The notes beneath the pieces are model-generated. The model had not been told where the DNA came from. It saw nothing but the letters and a program-made list of their open reading frames with translations, and searched no databases. 64,000 nucleotides of DNA from Symbiopectobacterium purcellii_A. GTDB lineage: Bacteria; Pseudomonadota; Gammaproteobacteria; Enterobacterales; Enterobacteriaceae. This document shows, one piece after another, positions 28,099 through 36,961 of this stretch; the first letter of the stretch is position 1; every line of letters begins with the position of its first letter. The DNA is taken from NCBI RefSeq assembly GCF_052050035.1, contig NZ_CP189882.1:3472001-3536000 (forward strand). The letters are read 5' to 3'. Both the position numbers and the translations under genes were made by a program.

Positions 28099-28194
28099 TA
28101 TAGCCAACCGACTTAAAAATGATTACATCCTATGCCCTGATATGCGGCAAAGAAGCATAGCTGGCTGTTATCAAAATAATGTCGCTTGGCTATA
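28099..28194 (+). mobile_element. 92-bp MITE with IS630-like ends, copy 1 (28101-28192)
   Basis: Ends TAGCCAACCGACTTAAAAAT and, inverted, TAGCCAAGCGACATTATTTT; flanking TA duplicated. No coding capacity. The ends match those of the resident IS630, so its transposase could move it. Confidence 0.9.
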
Positions 28195-28481
28195 TCTGTG
28201 ATGACAGAACTGAAAAATCGTGGGCTAAAGGACATCTTCGTCGCCTGCTGCGATGGCCTGAAAGGCTTTCCTGATGCCATTGAAGCAGTTTACCCGCATA
28301 CGCGGGTACAGCTCTGCATTGTGCATCAGGTGCGGAACTCGCTGCGCTACGTCGGCTGGAAAGAGCGTAAGGCCGTTGCTGCTGACCTGCGCACTATCTA
28401 TAGTTCCGCAACGCTAGAGGGCGCTGAAGAGGCCCTGGATGCCTTCGCGGCCAAATGGTATGAGCAGTTCCCGACGATCAG

Positions 28482-28688
28482 CCCGTCGTGGGCTTTGTTG
28501 AATAATTTAACCGTTTGATTTACATCTTCTTTAGGTAGAATGCATGTACAGAGACTGTATTTTGTTAGAACGACAAATCAAGTAGTTAGCACAATAAAAA
28601 GCATTACGGCTGGAAAACTTAGTTGTTGAAGTGTTATAATAATTATGTAAATCAGCATGTTAAATTATTCAACAAAGCCCCCGTCGTG
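28482..28688 (-). mobile_element. 189-bp MITE, copy M2 (28491-28679)
   Basis: Terminal repeats GGCTTTGTTGAATAATTTAA; 9-bp target duplication CCCGTCGTG on both sides. It is the most diverged copy, with several substitutions from M3-M5, so probably the oldest. Inserted into IS256 copy 2. Confidence 0.9.
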
Positions 28689-29067
28689 GAGAAATAATTG
28701 GGAACGTCTCATCGTCATTTTTGACTTTCCGCCGGAGATCCGCAAGGTTATCTACACCACCAACGCGATAGAGTCGTTAAATGCTTCATTGCGCAAGATA
28801 ACGAAAACGCGACGAATATTTCCAACGGATGACTCGGTGATAAAATTACTCTATCTAGCCTTGCATAATATCTCTGCTAAATGGACCTTGCCAATCAGAA
28901 AGCGTGTTGCTTAATAGTGAAATAAGGGTGTTTCGGTGATTGAAGTAAATTTTACGCTGTTCTGAGATGGAAATTCCAAAGACCGGCGCTAAGGAGTAAG
29001 AAGGTATCATCAATAAAGGGTCTACGATTCCGTAAAATTTGGGTCATGCAACCGAGGCGCTTGATAC

Positions 29068-30392
29068 CCGCGATGGAGACTGTAAAATAATCTGTGTAAA
29101 TGGCATTTTGAGGAAAACCTTCAAAGGATAACAAAATGCCTATCAGCAACGAACTTATTGACCAACTGCTTCAAGATTGTCACTCCCCTCAGGATCTGCT
29201 GGGTGAATCAGGCCTACTCAAGGTGCTGACTAAAAGACTGGCGGAACGGGTTCTTGAAGCTGAGATGGAGATGCACCTTGGGTATGCTAAGCATGACCCG
29301 GCTGGTAATCATTCAGGCAACTCACGCAATGGCAAGACATCCAAGAGCGTACGTAGCCAAAATGGGGAGATCGAACTCGATATTCCGCGCGACCGCAACA
29401 GTACCTTCGAGCCGACACTGATCGGTAAGCACGAAAAACAGCTTAACGGCTTCGATGACCGCATTATTTCTCTCTATTCCAGAGGGTTATCAACCCGTGA
29501 TATTCAGGCACACTTTAAAGAAGTCTACGGGGTCGATGTTTCCGCTGGCTTCATTTCTCAAGTGACCAATGCTGTGATGGATGAAGTTAAGCGCTGGCAG
29601 CAACGGCCGCTGGATGCGCTTTATCCCATTGTTTACCTTGACTGTATTGTTGTCAAAAGCCAGGACGGCGGAGCCGTGGCCAACAAGTCTGTTTATCTGG
29701 CCCTCGGCGTCAACGGCCAGGGCGAAAAAGAGCTGCTGGGGCTATGGATAGCCAAAACTGAGGGGGCCAAGTTCTGGTTATCTGTGATGACAGAACTGAA
29801 AAATCGTGGGCTAAAGGACATCTTCGTCGCCTGCTGCGATGGCCTGAAAGGCTTTCCTGATGCCATTGAAGCTGTTTACCCGCATACGCGGGTACAGCTC
29901 TGCATTGTGCATCAGGTGCGGAACTCGCTGCGCTACGTCGGCTGGAAAGAGCGTAAGGCCGTTGCTGCTGACCTGCGCACCATCTATAGTTCCGCAACGC
30001 TAGAGGGCGCTGAAGAGGCCCTGGATGCCTTCGCGGCCAAATGGGATTAACAGTTCCCGACGATCAGCCCATCGTGGAGAAATAATTGGGAACGTCTCAT
30101 CGTCATTTTTGACTTTCCGCCGGAGATCCGCAAGGTTATCTACACCACCAACGCGATAGAGTCGTTAAATGCTTCATTGCGCAAGATAACGAAAACGCGA
30201 CGAATATTTCCAACGGATGACTCGGTGATAAAATTACTCTATCTAGCCTTGCATAATATCTCTGCTAAATGGACCTTGCCAATCAGAGACTGGAAACCTG
30301 CTATGAGCCAATTCATGTTGATGTATGGAGAACGAATCTCCGGTTAAGCAATGGAGCCATTTACACAAAATTCTTTACAGACTCCCGCGATG
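29068..30392 (+). mobile_element. IS256-family copy 3 (29076-30384) with CCGCGATG duplication
   Basis: 1309 bp with normal ends and the 8-bp duplication CCGCGATG at 29068-29075 and 30385-30392. It sits inside the ISL2-like element, which sits inside IS256 copy 2, so IS256 has landed in a layer inside its own relative. Confidence 0.93.
29136..30344 (+). pseudogene. IS256 transposase of copy 3, nonsense mutation
   Basis: Normal start (MPISNELI) but codon 305 is TAA: GATTAACAG where the intact copies read GATGAGCAG (two base changes, 30048-30050). The catalytic Glu (TTNAIESLNAS) lies beyond the stop, so the product is inactive. Confidence 0.92.
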
Positions 30393-31399
30393 GCGTGTTC
30401 AACTGTAATACGGATGCCCGAGATTATTTTATTTTCTTGTTTTTGTTCAGGCGATAAAGGTCTTTTTCGAGTTCCTTTTTTTGGAATTTGTGTATTAGGA
30501 TGCTGTTTATCTATACCTTGAAAACCGGTATCTGCCCAGATGGTTACCTCAGGAGGAATATGGCGAATTATATCGACTTTATCGAGTAAGCGTTTATCGT
30601 GACGGCGCCCATTTTTGCTCATGGGGATAAATCCAATTTGCCTTGTTTCGTCAGTCATAATAAGCCCTTTTCGAGTGGTCTGTCTTTTCTTTCCCGAATA
30701 CATTTTTTTTCGCCGACGCAGATTCTTAGGCTTTTGGACAGGTCGCTCTGTCCCATCAATAAAGACGTCTTTAACTCCAGGAAAGGCGCGAAAAAATTCC
30801 TCAGCAGAGCGAATTTGACGAGCGGGCAAAACACATTCTCGCCCCAAGGTCATCTCTAAAACCGGCAATAATATTTTTACCCAGCGACATACCCGTGTTC
30901 TATCTAAACCAAAAAGAAGTCCTTGCAAATCATAGGTCGGATAACATTTTAAATACAATAAAATAAAAAGCAGTTTATCTAATGGGGTTGGGATAAATCC
31001 TTTCTGCCCTGCACCCATCTGCCGCTCGTGATCTTTTCGATTCTTTTTCCGATAAATCAAATAACAAGCTGAAAATTCAGCGGCTAAATTTTTCAATTCT
31101 TCGACTGATAATCCAATGATTGCTTTACATAAACGATTATCTCGTAACAACCGCTCTTTGTTGATCATTTCAAACCTTTATTCTCTAAGTTAAACCTCTT
31201 TTTATTCTCAATAGCCTGACAAAAAATGCAAGTCTCTATTCAGCAACTAGTTTAGAGACTGGAAACCTGCTATGAGCCAATTCATGTTGATGTATGGAGA
31301 ACGAATCTCCGGTTAAGCAATGGAGCCATTTACACAAAATTCTTTACAGACTCCACAAACGTGTTCTGTCGTTTTTTATTGAAAATCTTTTAATTTTTT

Positions 31400-31418
31400 A
31401 TTAAAACACCTTTTCAAT
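31400..31418 (+). promoter_or_regulatory. KdgR-like operator before the polygalacturonase gene
   Basis: ATTAAAACACCTTTTCAAT agrees with 16 of 19 positions of the KdgR consensus AATRAAAYNNYRTTTCATT. It lies 13 bp before the start codon, where a repressor would block transcription. KdgR controls pectinase genes in Pectobacterium and Dickeya. Function is inferred; AT-rich sequence makes chance matches possible. Confidence 0.5.
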
Positions 31419-32146
31419 ATAGAGTGTTGGAATGAAGAAGGGGTTTGTTTTGTCATTGCTTGGCGCATGTATTGCGGTCAGTTCTCAGGCGGGTGTCGCA
31501 GCCTTACCTGCCGTTGTCACTTTTACCGATAATGGCAAGGTGTGTGTGATGTCACGCAATATGGCGCGGAAGGCCATCGCCTGCAAATTGCATTGAATAC
31601 GGATTCATTCCAACGCGCTATCGATGATTGTGCGGCCGCAAGCGGCGGTACGGTATTGGTGCCGGAAGGTAACTATCTGGTCAACCCACTGTTCCTGAAA
31701 AGTAATGTGCGTCTGAACCTGGCGAAGAATGCCACCATTGTGGCGTCGACAGAAGAAGCGGCCTATCGTGCCACGGAGCAGACCAAATACGCCGAGGCGG
31801 AAAATGGCTGGTTGCCGTTTATCAGTGTTGCTGATGCCAAGAACGTCGCTATCACCGGTGAAGGTACTATTGATGGCCAAGGTGCCGTATGGTGGGAACG
31901 CTGGCGTGCCAATATTCGCGCTACGGGCAAGAAAGGCGGTACCGACCGTCCGCGCTTAATCTATATCACCCGCTCCAGCAACGTGTTGGTGGACGGCGTT
32001 ACCCTGACGCACTCGCCGAGTTTCCACGTGGTGATGCGTTACGCGCATGACGTTAACGTCAACAATACAAAAATTCTGTCGCCCTGGCATGCACCAAACA
32101 CCGATGCCATCGATCCTATGGACAGTCAGAACATTCGTATCACCAA

Positions 32147-33030
32147 TATAGCCAAGCGACTTAATTTTGATTACACCATATGGACTGAGAACAAACTCTC
32201 TGTATCGCAACCCATCTCTCTTTTTTTGCTTTTTGCTTGTGCCCATTTATGCTCAATTGGGTTAAGATCTGGCGAATATGTAGGCAAATACTCCACCATA
32301 TACCCTGCATCGATGATGACTTGTTGAATATTATGTTTTTTGTGAAAAGTGGCATTGTCCATCATGATTACACTGTTTTTAGGGAGTACTGGGATAAGGA
32401 CTTGTGTGACCCAGGCATAGAAAACATCGCTGTTAATATTGATATCAAATAATCCGATAGCAAACAGCGTTGTGCCTAATAAAGCGCCGATAACATTTGT
32501 TCTTCCCCTAGCTCCCCAGTTCTTCAGGCCAAAACACCGTTGACCTTTTGGGGAATAGCCGTGAGTCCGTGGGGCATCGTGTGAAAAACCACTTTCATCA
32601 ATAAAAACAATAGGTTTACCTTCTTTTTCATACTGTTGTTTTTTTTGTTGAAATCCCTGCCGGGCGTTTTCGTCGGCTTTCGGATGACGTAGAGTTTTTT
32701 TTATAGGTCAATCCCAGCTTTTTAAGCGCTTGCCAAATGGCCTTCTGACAAACGCCAAAACGCTCTGCACGTTCTTTTTGGTAAGCATCTGGATATTGTT
32801 CAACATCTTTTATCAACTCGGATTTATCGATCTTTCGCTGACGCGTGGTCGATGCTTTTGACTCTATTTGATTAATCCAACGCGATACAGAGGCAGGGCC
32901 AATCCGAAATTGCTTCGCTGTTTCTCGGATACTCAACCCTTCGTTTTTCCGTGTAGATATCACTTTACGTCTAAAATCAATTGAATAGCTCATTTAAATA
33001 ATGTAATCAAAATTAAGTCGTTTAGCTATA
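32147..33030 (-). mobile_element. IS630-family element, copy c (32149-33028, 880 bp)
   Basis: TA duplicated at 32147-32148 and 33029-33030; removing the insert restores ITNNFIDCNDD in the polygalacturonase. The transposase is on the minus strand: orfA 32628-32993 (121 codons), then the catalytic frame to 32171. The frames join by slippage at an A8 run (TATAAAAAAAACTC on the minus strand), as is usual for IS630 relatives. Confidence 0.93.
32171..32993 (-). CDS. IS630 transposase (copy c), made by slippage between two frames
   Basis: orfA supplies the N-terminal HTH (SIRETAKQFRIGPASVSRWI). After the A8 run the +1 frame reads TLRHPKADENARQGFQQ, then FIDESGFSHD, IMMDNATFH and NPIEHKWAQAK (DDE) and ends in VHMV. 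Total about 273 residues. It is not interrupted, so it is probably active if slippage occurs. Confidence 0.75.
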
Positions 33031-33770
33031 ACTTTATCGACTGTAACGACGACCATATCGCCATCAAGGCCGAGAAGCCCGATGAGCGCTTCCCTGAAGG
33101 CGTCGTCGACAATATCTACCTTGCAAACAACGTATTGCGTCAAGGGCGCGGTATTTCTATCGGCAGTGAAACCTCTGGTGGTGTGAACAACGTACTGGTG
33201 GAAAATAACCAGTTCGAAGGTTCGATGTACGGTATTCGTATCAAGACGCTGCGCGGTAAAGGCGGCGAGGTGAAAAACATCACTTATCGCAATACCAAAA
33301 TGGTCGATGTCGATATTCCGCTGGTGTTTGCAGGCTACTACAAAGCAGCTCCCATCGTGCAAGCGGAAGTGGATAAGCTGCTGGCAGAAGGTGGTTTCAC
33401 CATGGGTGAACAAATTTACCCGCCAGATACCGATGCCAAACAACCGTTTGATAAATATAAGACGCCGCATTTTAGCAATGTGACGATCGAGAACCTGGAA
33501 TCAACCGGCAAAAGCAAAGCCGCGGCGTACATCATTGGCGTACCTAAGGCACCCTTGAGCGGTTTCCATTTTGACAACGTGCGCATCGATGCCGATCAGA
33601 GGATCCGCGTGCGTAACGCCGAAGTGCAAACCAAAGGCCTGACCCTCAACGTGAAGCAAGCCAACGCTGTTGGTCGAAAAAGGGGCTAAGGTCGATTAAT
33701 TACCCGTTTTGAAGCGGTGGCAGGGGACACACTGGCCGTGGAGTCCTCTGCCATCAGCTTCTTTTACGCT

Positions 33771-33834
33771 TCATACTTTGCGCTGTGGCGGCGTTGGCCG
33801 CACTCAGTCACCCGAATCACTGACTTGAGTCAGC
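33771..33834. repeat. Partial dispersed repeat (TTCATACTT...TCACCCGAATCACT type)
   Basis: The TCATACTT...CGTTGGCCGCACTCAGTCACCCGAATCACT sequence resembles, in reverse, the right half of the 201-bp repeat at 41564-41764. It lies between the polygalacturonase remnant and ybaK. Confidence 0.5.
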
Positions 33835-33851
33835 GCATTGGAATTCCTTCG

Positions 33852-34331
33852 CTAATCCCGCTTGGCAATATCACTAAATGACGCTTTTAGCAGTTTCGCC
33901 AAATCGGCGGGCGCGAGTCCGATATCCAGTCCGCGTTTGCCGCCGGAAACGTAAATCACCGGGAAGTGCTGTGCGGGTTCATCAATGGCGGTTGGCAGTA
34001 ATTTTTTCTGTCCTAACGGGCTGATACCGCCTACCAGATAACCCGTAACCCGCTGAGCAAGCATCGGGTCGGCCATATCCGCTTTTTTGGCACCAAAGGC
34101 TCGCGCCACCTTCTTTAAATCTAACTGCCCGGAGACTGGCGTGATGGCAACTGCCAAATGTTTGGCATCGCCGTTCAGCGCTACCAGCAGGGTTTTGTAC
34201 ACATGCTCTTTATTCAATCCCAGCTTACGTGCGGCTTCTTCGCCAAAATTGGTTTCGTTTGGGTCATGGTCGTAGCTGTGAAGTTGGAAAGCGACCTTAT
34301 TTTTTTCCAGAAGTTTTACTGCGGGTGCCAT
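33852..34331 (-). CDS. ybaK: YbaK, Cys-tRNA(Pro)/Cys-tRNA(Cys) deacylase
   Basis: 159 residues, full length, starting MAPAVKLLEKNKVAFQLHSY. It hydrolyses cysteine mischarged on tRNA(Pro), working with ProRS. The essential Lys is in VYKTLLVALNGD (about 46); GYLVGGISPLGQKK and YVSGGKRGLDI are typical. It lies 28 bp after ybaP on the same strand. Confidence 0.96.
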   Translation of the reverse strand: MAPAVKLLEKNKVAFQLHSYDHDPNETNFGEEAARKLGLNKEHVYKTLLVALNGDAKHLAVAITPVSGQLDLKKVARAFGAKKADMADPMLAQRVTGYLVGGISPLGQKKLLPTAIDEPAQHFPVIYVSGGKRGLDIGLAPADLAKLLKASFSDIAKRD

Positions 34332-34359
34332 GGTGCTCGTTCCTTAGTCAATCCCGTCG

Positions 34360-35172
34360 TTATCGCGCTGCGCTATCCGGTTGTAGCAGGGAAGGTAGGC
34401 TATTGTCGCCATACAGATGCAATGCACCGACTGCCACTACATACTGTCCGGTCGGCAGTGCCTGTAACTGATCGCGCCAACGGGTATTGCGTTGGCGCAT
34501 CAATACTTCGGACAAGGCGTGGCTGAATGTCGCCGGAATAGCGGCAGCGGATTTTGCCGGCGGCCCTTCCAGCCACCAGCCGGTCATCACCTGAAGCAGA
34601 CGTGCATTAACGTGCCAGTGATCCAGCGTATCTTCCAACAATGCTACACCCCCTTGCGGCAATTGTCGCAGCATGGTGAGCTGTTCTTGCTGTCCTTCAA
34701 GCTCAATCACCGGAATGTTTGCCGCTTTGGCGGCCTGAATCAATTGATAATCGATACCATATTGAGGGCGCAAGCCTAGCGATTGCGCTTGCATCGCCTG
34801 GAGTGTCAGCGCAGCGTGCCAGGCGGGAAGATGCGCAAAACGATTCAGGTTAAGCGCCAGCACTTCACAGTGCTGCTGGAACTGCTGATAGCGTTCTGGG
34901 TCCAGACGTTCTGCCAGCGAAATGGGCTCGTATTCTTCCTGCAACGGCGATCCTATATCGGAGATATCGGCTTCTACCACCAGCGCAGTCGACTGGAGCA
35001 GTTGTTGCAGCAACACCTCCGGCAACGGAGACATCGCTTGGCTGCCCATATGAATACTGCCCACTAAATGCAGGTGTCCACCGTTTGTCACAGAAACATC
35101 CAGTGCGGGATAGGCATAGGTGACCGGGGAAACTAATCCCAACCACGTGGCCAGTTGGCGCAGTAACGTCAT
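34360..35172 (-). CDS. ybaP: YbaP, TraB/GumN-family protein
   Basis: 270 residues from ATG 35172, preceded by GGAGATAAATC. Family motifs are GSIHMGS (about 38-44), VVEADIS, a QYGIDYQLIQAAK segment, and VVAVGALHLYGDNSLPSLL near the end. The fold is that of TraB-type possible metal proteases; the biological role is not established. Paired with ybaK as in E. coli. Intact. Confidence 0.92.
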   Translation of the reverse strand: MTLLRQLATWLGLVSPVTYAYPALDVSVTNGGHLHLVGSIHMGSQAMSPLPEVLLQQLLQSTALVVEADISDIGSPLQEEYEPISLAERLDPERYQQFQQHCEVLALNLNRFAHLPAWHAALTLQAMQAQSLGLRPQYGIDYQLIQAAKAANIPVIELEGQQEQLTMLRQLPQGGVALLEDTLDHWHVNARLLQVMTGWWLEGPPAKSAAAIPATFSHALSEVLMRQRNTRWRDQLQALPTGQYVVAVGALHLYGDNSLPSLLQPDSAAR

Positions 35173-35246
35173 GATTTATCTCCATCAACCACAAACGTTC
35201 ATGCTAGCTGCTTATGTCGCGCGAGGATACTGCCATAAGGATGAAA

Positions 35247-35275
35247 AATCCCCAACCCTGTTACGGCTGGGGATC
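35247..35275 (-). terminator. Terminator of the qmcA-ybbJ operon
   Basis: ATCCCCAGCC pairs with GGTTGGGGAT (minus strand), followed by TTTTTC. It lies 15 bp after the ybbJ stop. Confidence 0.8.
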
Positions 35276-35289
35276 GTCGTGAAGGGCGG

Positions 35290-35748
35290 TTAAACCTTGA
35301 GGGCGCGCACGTGTAGTGTGATGCCATCAACGGCAATCACTTCAACCGTTGTGCCGACGGACAGGACTTCATCGGCTTTGATCCGCCAGGTGCTGTCACC
35401 GATTCTGGCGCGGCCGATGCCATCTTCAACCGCTTCGGTGACAGTTGCGCGCACCCCAATCAGTTGCCGACTGCGTTGGTTCAACAGTGTGGCATCGGTT
35501 ATTCGACGTGAACGGCTGCGCAACCAGTACCACCACAGCAGCGCGGTGATGATGGTCAGCACGGCAAACAGCGTTCCCTGCCACGCCCAGGGCAACGGTA
35601 ATACCCAGGTTAATAAGCCGATGATAACGGCTGACACGCCGCTCCACAGTAGATAACCGCTGGCTCCAAGCATTTCTGCCGCCAGCAGCAAACCACCCAG
35701 CGAGAGCCACATCCAGTGGGCATTCTCAGCCAGCAGTTCAACGTCCAT
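35290..35748 (-). CDS. ybbJ: YbbJ, NfeD-like membrane protein
   Basis: 152 residues, the E. coli length. The first ~75 form three to four membrane helices (WLSLGGLLLAAEMLG; LLWSGVSAVIIGLLTW), then an OB-fold soluble domain (RVGDSTW-like: GRARIGDSTWRI; EVIAVDGITLHVRA). Such proteins partner stomatin/prohibitin homologues. It overlaps the end of qmcA by 11 bp and is translated with it. Confidence 0.93.
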   Translation of the reverse strand: MDVELLAENAHWMWLSLGGLLLAAEMLGASGYLLWSGVSAVIIGLLTWVLPLPWAWQGTLFAVLTIITALLWWYWLRSRSRRITDATLLNQRSRQLIGVRATVTEAVEDGIGRARIGDSTWRIKADEVLSVGTTVEVIAVDGITLHVRALKV

Positions 35749-36661
35749 TCTGGTTCCGGGCGTTTCCGCTATCTTTAATCAACTCAGCGATACCGCCGAT
35801 AGCACCCATCAGATTGCTGGCATCCAGAGGCATCATGACAACTTTGCTGTTGTCGGCAGAACCAATCTCTTTCAATGCATCGGTATATTTTTGTGCCACA
35901 AAGTAGTTGATGGCCTGAATATTACCCGAGGCAATGGCGTCAGAGACCATTTGGGTGGCGCGTGCTTCTGCTTCTGCGGCTCTTTCTCGGGCTTCAGCTT
36001 CCAGAAACGCAGATTGACGTTGCCCTTCGGCTTTCAAAATTTGTGATTGTTTTTCACCTTCCGCTTTGAGAATGGCGGCCTGACGCACCCCTTCCGCTTC
36101 AAGAATATCGGCGCGTTTGGTTCGTTCGGCTTTCATCTGGGCGTTCATGGAGGCAATCAATTCGGCGGGGGGGCGCACGTCGCGGATCTCAATACGGGTA
36201 ATTTTTATCCCCCATGGGCCAGTGGCTTCATCAACAATATGCAGCAAACGAGTGTTGATACTGTCACGCTGCGACAACATTTCATCCAGCTCCATCGAGC
36301 CCAGCACGGTACGGATGTTGGTCATGGTCAGGTTTTTGATCGCCAATTCGAGCGAACTGACCTCATAGGCTGCACGTGGCGCTTCCACTACCTGAATAAA
36401 GCAGATGGCATCAATCGTCACGTTGGCGTTATCTTTGGAAATCACTTCCTGGGAGGGGATCTCAAGCACCTGCTCCATCATATTGATTTTGCGACCAATG
36501 CGATCCATGAACGGCACCACCAGGTTTAACCCCGGCATCAGCGTCTTGGTGTAGCGGCCAAAGCGTTCTACGGTCCACTGATAACCTTGCGGCACGATCT
36601 TGATCGCTGACCATACAATAACCAGCGCAACAAATATCAATACGGGAATGACAGTCAGCAT
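35738..36661 (-). CDS. qmcA: QmcA, SPFH (stomatin/prohibitin) membrane protein
   Basis: 307 residues from ATG 36661, which has GGAGGTG upstream; the longer frame from 36676 has no such site. One N-terminal helix (MLTVIPVLIFVALVIVW) anchors it. The SPFH/band-7 domain (ERFGRYTKTLMPGLNLVVPF to about 185) is followed by an Ala/Glu-rich coiled coil (KRADILEAEGVRQAAILKAE). The family forms large membrane rings and acts with FtsH; with YbbJ it forms an operon. Confidence 0.95.
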   Translation of the reverse strand: MLTVIPVLIFVALVIVWSAIKIVPQGYQWTVERFGRYTKTLMPGLNLVVPFMDRIGRKINMMEQVLEIPSQEVISKDNANVTIDAICFIQVVEAPRAAYEVSSLELAIKNLTMTNIRTVLGSMELDEMLSQRDSINTRLLHIVDEATGPWGIKITRIEIRDVRPPAELIASMNAQMKAERTKRADILEAEGVRQAAILKAEGEKQSQILKAEGQRQSAFLEAEARERAAEAEARATQMVSDAIASGNIQAINYFVAQKYTDALKEIGSADNSKVVMMPLDASNLMGAIGGIAELIKDSGNARNQNGR

Positions 36662-36805
36662 GGTTTTCACCTCCAAAGGTAGTTTTAAAAATAATTTATT
36701 GAAATAAAACTATATTTTTCTTCATCCTGAAAAAGTTATTTTAGCGCCGTCGATGCATAAAGCCTATCTTTTCGTAGGCGTAATCGCGCGCTGTCATTGG
36801 CGTAT
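36662..36805. other. qmcA upstream region
   Basis: AT-rich sequence that should hold the qmcA promoter. No other feature is seen before the IS630 fragment at 36808. Confidence 0.4.
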
Positions 36806-36807
36806 TA

Positions 36808-36961
36808 TAGCCAAGCGACTTAATTTTGATTACACCATATGGACTGAGAACAAACTCTCTGTATCGCAACCCATCTCTCTTTTTTTGCTTTTTGCTTGTG
36901 CCCATTTATGCTCAATTGGGTTAAGATCTGGCGAATATGTAGGCAAATACTCCACCATATA
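36808..36961 (-). mobile_element. IS630-family fragment (one end only)
   Basis: About 154 bp of the 3' end of IS630 (TAGCCAAGCGACTTAATTTT to CTCCACCATATA). It is cut by the insertion of a complete IS630 at a TA. The rest of this first element does not follow on the other side. Confidence 0.9.

Larger units (their letters stand above)
28952..31168 (-). pseudogene. ISL2-like transposase, split by IS256 copy 3
   Basis: The N-terminal 266 or so codons run from 31168 (MINKERLLRDNRLCKAIIGL) to TVEHAIAG. The last ~35 codons (IKRLGCMTQILRNRRPFIDD) lie at 28952-29067. The intact version is at 38800-39699. Confidence 0.88.
28897..31256 (-). mobile_element. IS5-family (ISL2-like) element, copy 1 (28900-31253), carrying IS256 copy 3
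   Basis: Ends AAGCGTGTTGCTTAATAGTGA and, inverted, AAACTAGTTGCTGAATAGAG; 3-bp duplication AGA. Without the inner IS256 and its 8-bp duplication it is 1037 bp, exactly the size of the second copy at 38715. Confidence 0.9.
26575..31332 (+). pseudogene. IS256 transposase of copy 2, in pieces
   Basis: Pieces: 26575-26842 (MPISNELI...), 27722-28100, 28193-28490, 28680-28899 and 31254 onward. Together they cover the normal 403-residue frame. Every break is a precise transposon insertion; one coding change, HEKQ to NEKQ, is near 27750. Confidence 0.88.
26507..31361 (+). mobile_element. IS256-family copy 2 (26515-31353) with five further insertions
   Basis: Outer ends GAGACTGTAAAATAATCTGT and ...ACAGACTC are intact, with target duplication CACAAACG at 26507-26514 and 31354-31361. 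Inside are IS630 copy b (26843-27721), a 92-bp MITE (28101-28192), a 189-bp MITE (28491-28679), an IS5/ISL2-like element (28900-31253) and, within that, IS256 copy 3. The insertion lies between ushA and the polygalacturonase gene. Confidence 0.92.
31432..33689 (+). pseudogene. GH28 polygalacturonase-like enzyme, broken by IS630 and a frameshift
   Basis: A signal peptide starts at ATG 31432 (MKKGFVLSLLGACIAVSS). A GTGTGTGTG run at about 31541 has two extra bases, shifting the frame before DVTQYGAEGHRLQ. The GH28 core follows: EGTIDGQGAVWW, SPSFHVV, NTDAIDP, and, after the IS630 (32149-33028), NFIDCNDDHIAIK. The usual catalytic-cleft motif GHG is GRG here (QGRGISIGSET). A second indel near 33670 may have removed the original end (an alternative frame ends EKGAKVD at 33699). 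GH28 enzymes cut pectin after secretion. Confidence 0.9.
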
